Origin: 40-80 sp964503665
Lineage (GTDB): Bacteria; Bacteroidota; Bacteroidia; Flavobacteriales_D; Crocinitomicaceae
DNA: 64,000 nt
Assembly (NCBI GenBank): GCA_964503665.1
Contig: CAZDAR010000002.1
Coordinates: 1-64,000, forward strand
Direction: 5' to 3'
Position numbers and translations under genes: made by a program. Positions 43,433-52,161 of this stretch are shown here, in pieces (the first letter of the stretch is position 1; every line of letters begins with the position of its first letter). Below the pieces are notes generated by a model that searched no databases, was not told where the DNA came from, and was given only the letters and a program-made list of their open reading frames with translations.

Positions 43433-44419
43433 ATGAAAGTGATTGGCGTGAATGGATTTGGTAGAATAGGTCGATACTTTACTAGAATGTGTTTGTACTC
43501 AGCAAAACTAGATGTCGCAGTAGTAAATGATTTAGCAGACATAGAAACGCTTGCTCATTTGTTTAAGTATGATAGTGTTCATGGGCGACTAGACATGAAG
43601 TTTGAAAGAATTGGAAATACCCTTCATTTTGAAAATGGAAAGAAAATTGTTTTCGTTCAGCATAAAAGTCCTGCGGATATTCCATGGTCGGACTACAATG
43701 TCGAAATTGTGTTGGAATCAACAGGATTATTTTTGACAAGAGAACTAGCGAGCCCACATATAGGCGGAACAGTGAAGAAAGTTGTCCTTAGTGCTCCAGC
43801 CAAGGATGAAACAAAAAATATTGTGATGGGTATCAACGATGACGAAATTTTAGTACAAGACGATATTCTATCAAATGCTTCATGTACTACTAATTCTGGT
43901 GCGCCATTGGTGCATGTGCTGCGAAAATTAGGAAAAATTGAAAGTGCTTATCTTACAACTATACATAGTTATACGACTGATCAAAAAATACAAGATGCAC
44001 CTCACCGGGATTTGCGAAGAGCAAGAGCCGCCGCAGTTTCTATGATTCCTACAACGACGGGAGCTGCCAAAGCAATTACGCGTATTTTTCCTGATTTAGA
44101 CGGAAAATTTGGTGGTTGTGGTATCCGAGTTCCTGTACCAGATGGTTCATTGACAGACTTAACAGTTGTGATGGAAAATCCACCAACAGTCGAAGAAATT
44201 AATGCGGCTTTCAAAGTCGCTTCTGAGACCTATTTAAAAGGTTATTTGGAATATACTAGCGACCCAATTGTTTCAGTGGACATCGTCGGCAATTCGAATT
44301 CTGTCATTTTCGATAGCTTGTTAACTTCTGTAGTTGGAAAAATGGTGAAAGTAATTGGTTGGTACGACAACGAAGCTGGGTTTTCTAATCGATTGATTGA
44401 TTTGATGTTGAGGATGTGA
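43433..44419 (+). CDS. gap: Glyceraldehyde-3-phosphate dehydrogenase
   Basis: 328 residues, normal length. It oxidises glyceraldehyde 3-phosphate with NAD(P) and phosphate in glycolysis, or runs in reverse in gluconeogenesis. The N-terminal GVNGFGRIGR binds the cofactor and the catalytic cysteine is Cys151 in SNASCTTNS, with HSYTTDQ, TGAAKAI and GWYDNEAGFSNR as family blocks. The usual SCTTNCLAP is changed to SCTTNSGAP, so the second (non-catalytic) cysteine is missing. The gene is monocistronic with its own promoter; rsmI converges 11 bases away. Confidence 0.94.
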   Translation: MKVIGVNGFGRIGRYFTRMCLYSAKLDVAVVNDLADIETLAHLFKYDSVHGRLDMKFERIGNTLHFENGKKIVFVQHKSPADIPWSDYNVEIVLESTGLFLTRELASPHIGGTVKKVVLSAPAKDETKNIVMGINDDEILVQDDILSNASCTTNSGAPLVHVLRKLGKIESAYLTTIHSYTTDQKIQDAPHRDLRRARAAAVSMIPTTTGAAKAITRIFPDLDGKFGGCGIRVPVPDGSLTDLTVVMENPPTVEEINAAFKVASETYLKGYLEYTSDPIVSVDIVGNSNSVIFDSLLTSVVGKMVKVIGWYDNEAGFSNRLIDLMLRM

Positions 44420-44430
44420 TTTTTGGTTTT

Positions 44431-45156
44431 TTATTCTTTCAAAGGATATTTAGAATCATAACGATTACTCTTTTCTTCTTTGATATTCTCTTTTCCTCTA
44501 ATAACGATAACAATCTCTCCTTTTGGTGGATTTGCTTCGTAATAGGCGAGTACTTCTTTGACAGTTCCACGTTTGTATTCTTCATAGAATTTAGACAATT
44601 CACGCGCAACACAAACTTCTCTATCTTCACCAAAAAACTGACCGATAGACGCTAAACATTTTACTAATCGATGAGGTGATTCATAAATAACGACTGTTCG
44701 CTCTTCTTCCGCTAATTCGATAAATTTTGTTTGACGTCCTTTTTTATGTGGTAAAAATCCTTCGAAAATAAATCTGTCACATGGAAAGCCACTACAAACA
44801 ATAGCCGGAATGATGGCCGTTGCGCCTGGAAGACAGGTTACTTTTATGCCATGTTCGATGCATGCGCGTGTAATTAAAAAGCCAGGGTCTGAAATTCCTG
44901 GTGTTCCTGCATCTGAAACCAAAGCCGTTAATTCATTTGACAAAATCGTTTGCATGACATTCTCGACAATTTTATGTTCGTTGTAAGAATGATACGAATA
45001 AACTTGCTTCTGAATTTCTAAATGATTTAAAAGTTTCTTGGTGACACGCGTATCTTCCGCATAAATACACGTCGCTTCTTTCAATACACGAATAGCACGA
45101 AGTGTAATATCTTCTAGATTTCCAATCGGTGTCGGTACAAGGATTAATTCAGGCAT
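44431..45156 (-). CDS. rsmI: 16S rRNA (cytidine(1402)-2'-O)-methyltransferase
   Basis: 241 residues, the short form usual in Bacteroidota. A SAM-dependent tetrapyrrole-methylase-fold enzyme that methylates the 2'-O of C1402 in the 16S rRNA decoding centre. The family motif PTPIGNLEDITLRA (near the N-terminus), AEDTRVTKKLL, SDAGTPGISDPG and the VIYESPHR block are all visible. It stands alone on the minus strand, with the gap gene converging 11 bases away. Confidence 0.93.
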   Translation of the reverse strand: MPELILVPTPIGNLEDITLRAIRVLKEATCIYAEDTRVTKKLLNHLEIQKQVYSYHSYNEHKIVENVMQTILSNELTALVSDAGTPGISDPGFLITRACIEHGIKVTCLPGATAIIPAIVCSGFPCDRFIFEGFLPHKKGRQTKFIELAEEERTVVIYESPHRLVKCLASIGQFFGEDREVCVARELSKFYEEYKRGTVKEVLAYYEANPPKGEIVIVIRGKENIKEEKSNRYDSKYPLKE

Positions 45157-45256
45157 CTTTTATTTAATAAATTATAAACAATCAACAAGTTTAACGAGTT
45201 TCTTTGATTAATTGATAATTTTATCCCTTGAATTTGTATTTCCTCGTTAATTAAAA

Positions 45257-46378
45257 ATGAAGCCGTCAAAAAAAATAATTGTTTCTGTTACCAATGATTT
45301 ATATACTGATCAGCGCGTTCATAAGATGTGCATGTATATGGTCAAACAAGGATATGGCGTTGTATTAGTGGGGAGATTATTAGATAACAAAGTGCCTTTG
45401 AATCGACCGTATGAGACTAAGCGATTTCGTTTACTCTTTCGAAAAGGAGCCTTATTTTACGCCAATTATAATCTTCGTCTGTTTTTTTATTTGCTTTTTC
45501 ATCGAGCGGATCTATTAGTTTCCAATGATTTAGACACGTTATTAGCTAACACACTCATTCATCAACTCAAGAAGACGCCAATCATTTATGATTCACACGA
45601 ATATTTTACTGAAGTTCCCGAATTGACAAGTCGCCCAAGTGTCAAACGGATTTGGGAACGCATCGAGGCGTATTGTTTTCCGAAGTTAGATAAAATAATT
45701 ACCGTCAATAGTTCGATTGCTGGAAAGTATGAGGCAAAATATGGCAAGAAATTACGAATAGTCAGAAATGTTTCGCCGTTGTTTGAATTTGAACACGTTC
45801 TGAGTAAGAAAGAACTGTCCATTCCAGAGAACAAAACCATTTTGATATTACAAGGAGCCGGAATAAATGTCGATAGAGGTGGAGAAGAATTAGTGGAAGC
45901 AATGGCATTTTTACCCGATTGCGTTTTGTTAATTGTCGGAGATGGCGATGTGTTGCATCAGCTCAAAAAAAGAGTGCAAGAATTGAATATTACAGACAAC
46001 GTTCTGTTTTTTGGGCGTCAGCCGTATGAAAAAATGATGCAATATACCTTTCATGCAGACATTGGTTTAACACTCGATAAGCCGAGTAATGACAATTATT
46101 TATTTTCACTTCCCAATAAAGTGTTTGACTACATCCACGCAGGATCAGCGATTGTAGCCTCTAATCTTCCCGAGGTGGCTAAAGTTATCGAAGGCTATAA
46201 CGTAGGACTGTTGATTCCTTCCCATCATCCCAAAGACATTGCCGACACCATCTTAAGGTTGGTGAATCAACCTGAATTATTAATCGAATTAAAGGAGAAT
46301 TGCTTAACCGCTAGATTAAAAGAAAATTGGGATAAAGAGGTTGCCCATATTGCCGATTTTTATCCTAAAGATCAGTGA
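45257..46378 (+). CDS. Family 4 glycosyltransferase
   Basis: 373 residues, a two-Rossmann GT-B fold. The C-terminal domain carries ILQGAGINVDRGGEELVEAM, VGDGDVLHQLKKRVQEL, FGRQPYEKM and the phosphate/nucleotide-binding block PNKVFDYIHAGSAIVASNLPE. The N-terminal part begins SVTNDLYTDQRVHKM, typical of GT4 enzymes in Bacteroidota surface-polysaccharide loci. The donor and acceptor sugars cannot be read. No membrane helix is seen, so it is likely a peripheral membrane enzyme. It is a lone gene; the second GT4 gene lies 6 kb away after sdhCAB. Confidence 0.82.
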   Translation: MKPSKKIIVSVTNDLYTDQRVHKMCMYMVKQGYGVVLVGRLLDNKVPLNRPYETKRFRLLFRKGALFYANYNLRLFFYLLFHRADLLVSNDLDTLLANTLIHQLKKTPIIYDSHEYFTEVPELTSRPSVKRIWERIEAYCFPKLDKIITVNSSIAGKYEAKYGKKLRIVRNVSPLFEFEHVLSKKELSIPENKTILILQGAGINVDRGGEELVEAMAFLPDCVLLIVGDGDVLHQLKKRVQELNITDNVLFFGRQPYEKMMQYTFHADIGLTLDKPSNDNYLFSLPNKVFDYIHAGSAIVASNLPEVAKVIEGYNVGLLIPSHHPKDIADTILRLVNQPELLIELKENCLTARLKENWDKEVAHIADFYPKDQ

Positions 46379-46481
46379 AAACAAGCTATAAAGCATCCTT
46401 TCTAGATTGAATAGGAAGAGATATTTCCTTGCTTTTTGCTATTCAATGTTAAATTTATAATCAGTCTAAATAACCAATATG

Positions 46482-46513
46482 CTTGATTTCAATGATTGTA
46501 GTCGTTAAATTTG
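46482..46513 (+). promoter_or_regulatory. Promoter of the sdhCAB operon (CTTG-N20-TAAATTTG)
   Basis: The -33 CTTG (46482-46485) and -7 TAAATTTG (46506-46513) are separated by 20 bases, a good Bacteroidota promoter, 30 bases before the sdhC start codon. Confidence 0.65.
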
Positions 46514-46543
46514 GCGTATTATTTTCAAAATTATTAGTAACCA

Positions 46544-47452
46544 ATGAGTAAATCAGGTCTTTTCAAAACAGGTGTTGCCAAAAAATATTGGATGGCACTT
46601 ACAGGTTTGTTCTTGTGTCTCTTTTTAGTAGGACACTTAGTAGGAAATCTTCAGCTATTGAAGGAAGGAGAAGAAGGACGAAGAGCATTTAATGAGTATG
46701 CTTATTTCATGTCGCACAATCCAGCAATCAAAATTCTTTCGTACTTGACGTATATTTCTATATTGCTTCACGCAATTGATGGAATAATTATTAAAATTAA
46801 AAACAAGAAGGCACGTCCTATTAATTACGCTTATTCTAAGCCAGAGAAGAATTCTAGTTTTGCCTCTAGAAACATGGCGTTATTAGGGGTTTTGATTATG
46901 ATATTCATAGCAGCACACATGCAGCACTTCTGGTATAAAATGAAGATTTCTCAAGCTGACTTTCCATTACATACTTTAGTGAAGCAAGTTGATAATCAAG
47001 GGTATGATGAGAGTACAGGTGAGTTAACAACAACGAAACAAGATGTTAATTTAGTATTGTTGACAAATGGATCTTACCAACCGTTAGATTTAAACGACAA
47101 AGAAAATATCGTTCTAAAGAATGGAACAGAGATTTACAGTAAAAAATTAGACACAAAAGTTGCTGAAGGATATAAAGACTTACACTCTTTAACCGCTTCT
47201 TTCTTTGGACAAGATAAGACAGCTTACGGCTTTCCTCCGAATGACAAAGCGCCATTTGCTGTTGCTTTTTATGTTTTATGTATGGCAGTTTTAGCTTTCC
47301 ACTTGTGGCATGGTTTCTCTTCGGCTTTTCAAACATTAGGATTAAGAGTGAAGCAGTACAAGCCATTGTTAATTACTGTTGGTAAAATTTTCGCAGTGGT
47401 CGTTCCAGGATTATTTGCGATAATTCCAATTTTCCTTTATTTCACAAAATGA
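46544..47452 (+). CDS. sdhC: Succinate dehydrogenase cytochrome b subunit, with enlarged loop
   Basis: 302 residues, with five membrane helices (about 16-36, 62-82, 112-130, 240-260, 280-300). Histidines placed for heme binding are visible (GHLVGN, LLHAIDG, AAHMQHFW, AFHLWHG). It anchors SdhAB and passes electrons to menaquinone. Bacteroidota homologues are usually about 220-230 residues; here the loop between helices 3 and 4 spans about 105 residues (LHTLVKQVDNQGYD to DKAPFAV). The insert is polar and acidic/lysine-rich, so it is probably an extracytoplasmic or cytoplasmic domain. The operon sdhC-sdhA-sdhB follows closely. Confidence 0.9.
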   Translation: MSKSGLFKTGVAKKYWMALTGLFLCLFLVGHLVGNLQLLKEGEEGRRAFNEYAYFMSHNPAIKILSYLTYISILLHAIDGIIIKIKNKKARPINYAYSKPEKNSSFASRNMALLGVLIMIFIAAHMQHFWYKMKISQADFPLHTLVKQVDNQGYDESTGELTTTKQDVNLVLLTNGSYQPLDLNDKENIVLKNGTEIYSKKLDTKVAEGYKDLHSLTASFFGQDKTAYGFPPNDKAPFAVAFYVLCMAVLAFHLWHGFSSAFQTLGLRVKQYKPLLITVGKIFAVVVPGLFAIIPIFLYFTK

Positions 47453-47479
47453 TTTACTCAGTAAAAAAATAGTTAAGAT

Positions 47480-49483
47480 ATGGCAGTTTTAGATTCAAAA
47501 GTTCCTGAAGGTTCAATCGAAAGAAAGTGGACGGACTATAAAAATAAAATTAAGTTAGTAAATCCAGCTAACAAGCGTAAGATTGATATCATCGTTGTTG
47601 GTACGGGATTAGCTGGTGGTTCAGCTGCAGCAACATTGGCTGAGTTAGGATATAACGTGAAAGCGTTTTGTTTCCAAGACTCTCCAAGAAGAGCACACTC
47701 TATTGCAGCGCAAGGAGGTATCAACGCAGCGAAAAATTATCCGGGTGACGGAGACTCTATTTATAGATTGTTTTATGACACGATTAAAGGAGGTGACTAT
47801 CGTTCAAGAGAAGCAAATACATGGAGATTGGCAGAAGTTTCGGCTAATATCATCGACCAATGTGTGGCTCAAGGTGTTCCTTTTGCACGTGAATATGGCG
47901 GTTTATTAGACAATCGTTCTTTCGGTGGAGCGCAAGTTTCTCGTACTTTTTACGCCAAAGGTCAAACAGGACAACAGTTATTATTAGGAGCGTATTCCGC
48001 TTTGTCTCGCCAAATTGGTAAAGGTAAAGTACAAATGTACACACGTCATGAAATGCAAGATGTGGTTATCGTTGACGGAAAGGCTCGTGGAATTATCACT
48101 AGAAATTTAGTAACAGGTGAACTTGAACGTTTCTCAGCTCACGCTGTTGTTATTGGTTCAGGAGGTTACGGAAATGCTTACTTCCTTTCTACGAATGCTA
48201 TGGGTTCGAATGCTACAGCGGCTTGGAGAATTCACAAGAAAGGTGCTTTCTTCGCAAACCCTTGTTACACACAAATTCACCCAACATGTATTCCTGTTAC
48301 AGGAGATCATCAGTCGAAATTGACGTTGATGTCAGAATCACTTCGTAATGATGGACGTATTTGGGTGCCGAAGAAAATGGAAGATGTTTTAGCGATTCGT
48401 GAAGGAAAGTTAAAGCCTTCTGAAATTGCTCAGGATGATAGAGATTATTACTTAGAAAGAAGATATCCAGCATTTGGAAACTTAGTACCTCGTGACGTTG
48501 CTTCACGTGCCGCTAAAGAAAGATGTGATGCTGGTTTTGGGGTGAATGCAACAGGTGAGGCTGTTTACTTAGATTTCGCTTCGGCAATTGAAAGATACGG
48601 TAAAGAACAAGCGGTGGTTCATCAAATTCACAATCCTTCTCCTGAAAAGATTTATGAATTAGGAAAAGGGGTTGTTGAATCTAAATATGGTAACTTATTC
48701 CAGATGTACAATAAGATTACTGCGGAAGACCCTTATACCACACCGATGAAAATTTATCCAGCAGTTCACTACACAATGGGTGGAATTTGGGTAGATTACA
48801 ACTTAATGACGACGATTGAAGGTTGTTATTGTATTGGAGAGGCGAACTTCTCAGACCATGGTGCCAACCGTCTTGGTGCTTCAGCTTTGATGCAAGGTTT
48901 AGCAGATGGTTATTTTGTATTGCCTTACACGATTGCTGATTACTTAGCAAACGAAATTAGAACAGGTACGATTCCTACGGATTCTCCTGAATTTGAGCAA
49001 GCAGAGAAAGACTCTAGAGAACGTATGGAGCGCCTAATGAATATCAAAGGAACGAAGACAGTAGATACTTTCCACAAACGTTTAGGGAAAATTCTTTGGA
49101 ATAATGTAGGAATGGGTCGTACAGAAGAGCGATTGAAAATTGCTATTGAAGAGATCCAAAAAGTACGTAAAGAGTTTTACGAAGACTTGAAAATCCCAGG
49201 AACTATTAATGAAATGAATCCTGAATTAGATAAAGCTTTGAGAGTTTCAGACTTTTTAGAATTAGGAGAGTTAATGGCAATGGATGCTTTAAATAGAAAA
49301 GAATCATGTGGTGGTCACTTTAGAGAGGAATCTCAAACAGATAAGGGAGAAGCATTACGTGATGATGATAATTATGCTTACGTTGCTGCATGGGAGTACA
49401 AAGGCGAGCCTTCTCAAGCAGAATTGCATAAAGAGGAGTTGACGTTTGAAGCGATTAAGTTAGCACAACGTAATTACGAATAA
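47480..49483 (+). CDS. sdhA: Succinate dehydrogenase/fumarate reductase flavoprotein subunit
   Basis: 667 residues, usual length for the Bacteroidota type. It carries covalently bound FAD and the dicarboxylate site. The FAD motif is VVGTGLAGGSAAATLAELGY. The His-FAD attachment region is AHSIAAQGGINAAKN, and the family blocks HPTCIPVTG, SESLRNDGRIWV, RDVASRAAKE, HYTMGGIWVD and EANFSDHGANRLGASALMQG are visible. It oxidises succinate to fumarate for the respiratory chain, or runs in reverse. It lies 27 bases after sdhC. Confidence 0.95.
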   Translation: MAVLDSKVPEGSIERKWTDYKNKIKLVNPANKRKIDIIVVGTGLAGGSAAATLAELGYNVKAFCFQDSPRRAHSIAAQGGINAAKNYPGDGDSIYRLFYDTIKGGDYRSREANTWRLAEVSANIIDQCVAQGVPFAREYGGLLDNRSFGGAQVSRTFYAKGQTGQQLLLGAYSALSRQIGKGKVQMYTRHEMQDVVIVDGKARGIITRNLVTGELERFSAHAVVIGSGGYGNAYFLSTNAMGSNATAAWRIHKKGAFFANPCYTQIHPTCIPVTGDHQSKLTLMSESLRNDGRIWVPKKMEDVLAIREGKLKPSEIAQDDRDYYLERRYPAFGNLVPRDVASRAAKERCDAGFGVNATGEAVYLDFASAIERYGKEQAVVHQIHNPSPEKIYELGKGVVESKYGNLFQMYNKITAEDPYTTPMKIYPAVHYTMGGIWVDYNLMTTIEGCYCIGEANFSDHGANRLGASALMQGLADGYFVLPYTIADYLANEIRTGTIPTDSPEFEQAEKDSRERMERLMNIKGTKTVDTFHKRLGKILWNNVGMGRTEERLKIAIEEIQKVRKEFYEDLKIPGTINEMNPELDKALRVSDFLELGELMAMDALNRKESCGGHFREESQTDKGEALRDDDNYAYVAAWEYKGEPSQAELHKEELTFEAIKLAQRNYE

Positions 49484-49509
49484 TAATAAATTTTCAAAAT
49501 CATTTCGAT

Positions 49510-50256
49510 ATGAAATTAACACTCAAAATATGGAGACAAAAGGGACCAAATGACAAAGGTCGTATGGTCACTTATCCAATCGATAATATACAAGATGACA
49601 TGTCCTTTTTGGAGATGCTGGATGTCTTGAACGAAGAACTCATTGAAAAAGGAGAAGATCCTGTTGCATTTGACCATGATTGTCGCGAAGGAATTTGCGG
49701 TATGTGTTCTTTGTATATTAATGGAGAACCGCATGGACCAGAAGGAGGAATTACTACTTGTCAATTGCACATGCGTCATTTCAACGATGGTGAGACAATC
49801 TATATTGAGCCATGGAGAGCAAAAGCGTTTCCAGTTATAAAAGACTTGATTGTGGATCGCTCTGCTTTTGATAGAATTATCCAAACTGGCGGATTTATTT
49901 CGGCGAACACTTCAGGGAATACACAAGATGCGAATGCTCTTCCAATTCCTAAAGAAATGGCAGACAACGCCTTTGATGCTGCAACTTGTATTGGTTGCGG
50001 CGCATGCGTGGCGGCTTGTGTGAACTCTCCTGCGATGTTATTTGTTTCTGCGAAAGTTTCTCAGTTGGCATTATTACCACAAGGGCAACCAGAAGCAGCG
50101 GACCGTGTATTAAATATGATTCATACAATGGAAGAAGAAGGTTTCGGAAATTGCTCCAATACAGGAGCTTGTGAAGCGGAATGTCCAAAAAGCATTTCAT
50201 TAGACAATATTGCTCGACTAAATAGAGAATATTTAAAGGCATCTGTTAAAAAATGA
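49510..50256 (+). CDS. sdhB: Succinate dehydrogenase iron-sulfur subunit
   Basis: 248 residues, with three iron-sulfur clusters linking flavin to quinone. The [2Fe-2S] cysteines lie in CREGICGMCSLYINGEPHG...TTCQLHM (about residues 58-84). The [4Fe-4S] and [3Fe-4S] cysteines lie in CIGCGACVAAC and CSNTGACEAECPKSI. The gene ends the sdhCAB operon and is followed by a strong terminator. Together the three proteins form the membrane-bound complex II. Confidence 0.95.
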   Translation: MKLTLKIWRQKGPNDKGRMVTYPIDNIQDDMSFLEMLDVLNEELIEKGEDPVAFDHDCREGICGMCSLYINGEPHGPEGGITTCQLHMRHFNDGETIYIEPWRAKAFPVIKDLIVDRSAFDRIIQTGGFISANTSGNTQDANALPIPKEMADNAFDAATCIGCGACVAACVNSPAMLFVSAKVSQLALLPQGQPEAADRVLNMIHTMEEEGFGNCSNTGACEAECPKSISLDNIARLNREYLKASVKK

Positions 50257-50281
50257 CAAACCAATAGTTATTTTACTGTAT

Positions 50282-50308
50282 AAAAAGCGAGATATATCTC
50301 GCTTTTTT
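50282..50308 (+). terminator. Rho-independent terminator of sdhCAB
   Basis: An 11-bp palindromic hairpin (arms 50282-50292 and 50297-50307, AAAAAGCGAGATATATCTCG pattern) followed by a T-run. It is 26 bases past the sdhB stop codon. Confidence 0.85.
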
Positions 50309-50337
50309 GTTTCTGATGAATTAATAATTTATATTTG
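50306..50337 (+). promoter_or_regulatory. Promoter (TTTG-N20-TATATTTG) overlapping the sdh terminator
   Basis: A perfect -33 TTTG (50306-50309) and a perfect -7 TATATTTG (50330-50337), 20 bases apart, lie before the next gene. The -33 element sits in the T-run of the sdhCAB terminator. Confidence 0.8.
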
Positions 50338-50360
50338 GACTGTATAATCAAATTAAAAAT

Positions 50361-52079
50361 ATGAAAAGAATTTTATTAATTGCAACGTTTGTATGTGGTG
50401 CTTTTGTAGTAAACGCACAACAAACGACCGTTCAGGTATTATATCCATCTTCGATTGCTTCTGGTTATGAGCATTCTTTTGCAGATTGGGCATTAACTCC
50501 TGATATGAAAGACCCTCTTAATCGTGTGATTGCACCAGTTGTAATTGCTAGAGATGGCTCAGCTACACAAGATTCATTAATGTGTACAGCTTCTACACAA
50601 GATCTTACTGGTAAAATAGCTTTGCTTTTTCGTGGAGAATGTGAATTTGGTACTAAAGCTGTAAATGCTTGGAATCAAGGGGCAGTTGGAATTGTTGTTG
50701 TAGGTAATGTTACAGGTGAAATAGTGAATATGTCAGCTGGATCTACTAATCAAGGTGATGTTGTTAATGTACCTATTGTATTTATTACAAAGGAAGATGG
50801 AACAGCTATTTATAACTCATTAATGTTGGGTGATAGTGTTTCTATGTTGTTAGGAAATAAGATTGGATTTATGCCAAATGACTTAGGTTCTGTTGCTGGT
50901 CTTACTGCTAACGTTCCAGCACAAGTTCCAGTTCAAACTGCTGCCAACACAACTGATTTCCCTATTATTTTTGCTGCTCAAATCTATAACTACGGAGCAA
51001 ATGATCAAACAAACATCTACGTAACAGCTGTTATCAATAAAGATGGTAATGAGTTACATAGAGATACAAGTAATGTTATTGCTACACTTGCTTCAGGTGA
51101 TAGTACTGATCAGTTTACTTTCACAGATTATGAAGGTCCTTTAGGATTGGGAGATTATGAGATTATTTATGAGATTCTTTCTGACTCTACTGATGATTCA
51201 TCTAGCGATAATAAATTCCAATATCCTTTTAGAATTAATAATGATAAACTATTCTCTTACGCTAAGTATGATAAAGATAGTAGTTTTACTTTTAACTCTG
51301 GAAATTACGGTCCTTCAGAACGCTCTGGCGCTTTTTCTTCATGTATAACTTATCAAAATCCAAATGCTAGTACGTATGGTATTAAAGGTGTTTTCTTTCA
51401 AACATCTGCTAAAGATAGTTTAGCAATTGATGGCGAAGAGATTCCAGTTCAAATATATAAGTGGAATGAAGTATTTACTTTTGGTACTGATACTCCAGCC
51501 TTTACGGATTTAGAAGATGTAACGGGTGGATCATACACATATTTGGAAGATTTACAAAATGAGTATGTTTATGCTGATATGGAAGATTACATTATGTTAG
51601 AAGATAATCAGCGTTATTTAATCTGTGTGAAAATATACAACGAAAACGTTTATATCGGATATGATAATGAAACAAAATATGATTTTTATCAGTCAATTGT
51701 TGAGAGATATCTTACTCCTATTGCAGATGGAGAAACTTGGTATGCTGGTGGATTTACAGGTGGACCAATGCCTTCTTTAACATTACAGTTCTTTACTGCT
51801 GATGAAGTTGGTTTGACAAATGCAGAAAAATTAATCGCTGCAACTGTTTACCCAAACCCTGCTACAGATATCGTAAACGTTGTAGTTGATAATTACGAAG
51901 GTGCTGCTACTTTAACAGTGACTGACTTAGCTGGTAAAATAGTTATCTCAAATGAAGTTACAGTTAGCGCTAATGGAGCTATCTCTATTAACACTTCTGA
52001 CTTAACAGCTGGAATGTATATTGTAAATATGAAATTAGCAAACGGTAACGAAGTTAAAGCTTCTGTTGTTGTAGAATAA
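50361..52079 (+). CDS. Secreted PA-domain protein with T9SS sorting domain
   Basis: 572 residues. A signal peptide (to VNAQ, about residue 20) is followed by a PA (protease-associated) domain (about 40-165, with ALLFRGECEFGTKAVNAWNQGAVGIVVV), normally a substrate-binding or lid domain. A long beta-rich region with Asp-rich loops follows, and then a T9SS type A sorting domain (about 495-572, VYPNPATDIVNV and a closing GMYIVNMK). No peptidase catalytic motif is seen, so it is probably a surface protein and not a protease. It has a strong promoter and terminator, suggesting high expression. Confidence 0.8.
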   Translation: MKRILLIATFVCGAFVVNAQQTTVQVLYPSSIASGYEHSFADWALTPDMKDPLNRVIAPVVIARDGSATQDSLMCTASTQDLTGKIALLFRGECEFGTKAVNAWNQGAVGIVVVGNVTGEIVNMSAGSTNQGDVVNVPIVFITKEDGTAIYNSLMLGDSVSMLLGNKIGFMPNDLGSVAGLTANVPAQVPVQTAANTTDFPIIFAAQIYNYGANDQTNIYVTAVINKDGNELHRDTSNVIATLASGDSTDQFTFTDYEGPLGLGDYEIIYEILSDSTDDSSSDNKFQYPFRINNDKLFSYAKYDKDSSFTFNSGNYGPSERSGAFSSCITYQNPNASTYGIKGVFFQTSAKDSLAIDGEEIPVQIYKWNEVFTFGTDTPAFTDLEDVTGGSYTYLEDLQNEYVYADMEDYIMLEDNQRYLICVKIYNENVYIGYDNETKYDFYQSIVERYLTPIADGETWYAGGFTGGPMPSLTLQFFTADEVGLTNAEKLIAATVYPNPATDIVNVVVDNYEGAATLTVTDLAGKIVISNEVTVSANGAISINTSDLTAGMYIVNMKLANGNEVKASVVVE

Positions 52080-52099
52080 TTTAAATGTTACTAAAGTTG

Positions 52100-52132
52100 A
52101 AAAGAGCCGTCATTCGTGAAGGCTCTTTTTTT
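52100..52132 (+). terminator. Rho-independent terminator
   Basis: Hairpin arms 52100-52108 (AAAAGAGCC) and 52121-52129 (GGCTCTTTT) with a 12-base loop, then T residues. It ends the PA-domain protein gene. Confidence 0.85.
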
Positions 52133-52146
52133 ATGCTGTAAAATGT

Positions 52147-52154
52147 TACTTTTG
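52147..52154 (+). promoter_or_regulatory. -7 promoter element, close to the next start codon
   Basis: TACTTTTG matches TAnnTTTG. It is followed only a few bases later by the ATGs at 52156 and 52162, so a transcript starting near 52159 would have almost no leader. No clear -33 TTTG is seen. Confidence 0.35.
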
Positions 52155-52161
52155 TATGATA

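Noticed and set aside
43433..44419. Missing second cysteine in GAPDH (SCTTNSGAP) as a defect
   Set aside because: The catalytic cysteine is present and the second one is not required. It is only a variant.
50282..50308. Palindrome after sdhB as a regulator binding site
   Set aside because: The run of T after the stem and its place just past the last operon gene fit a terminator better.
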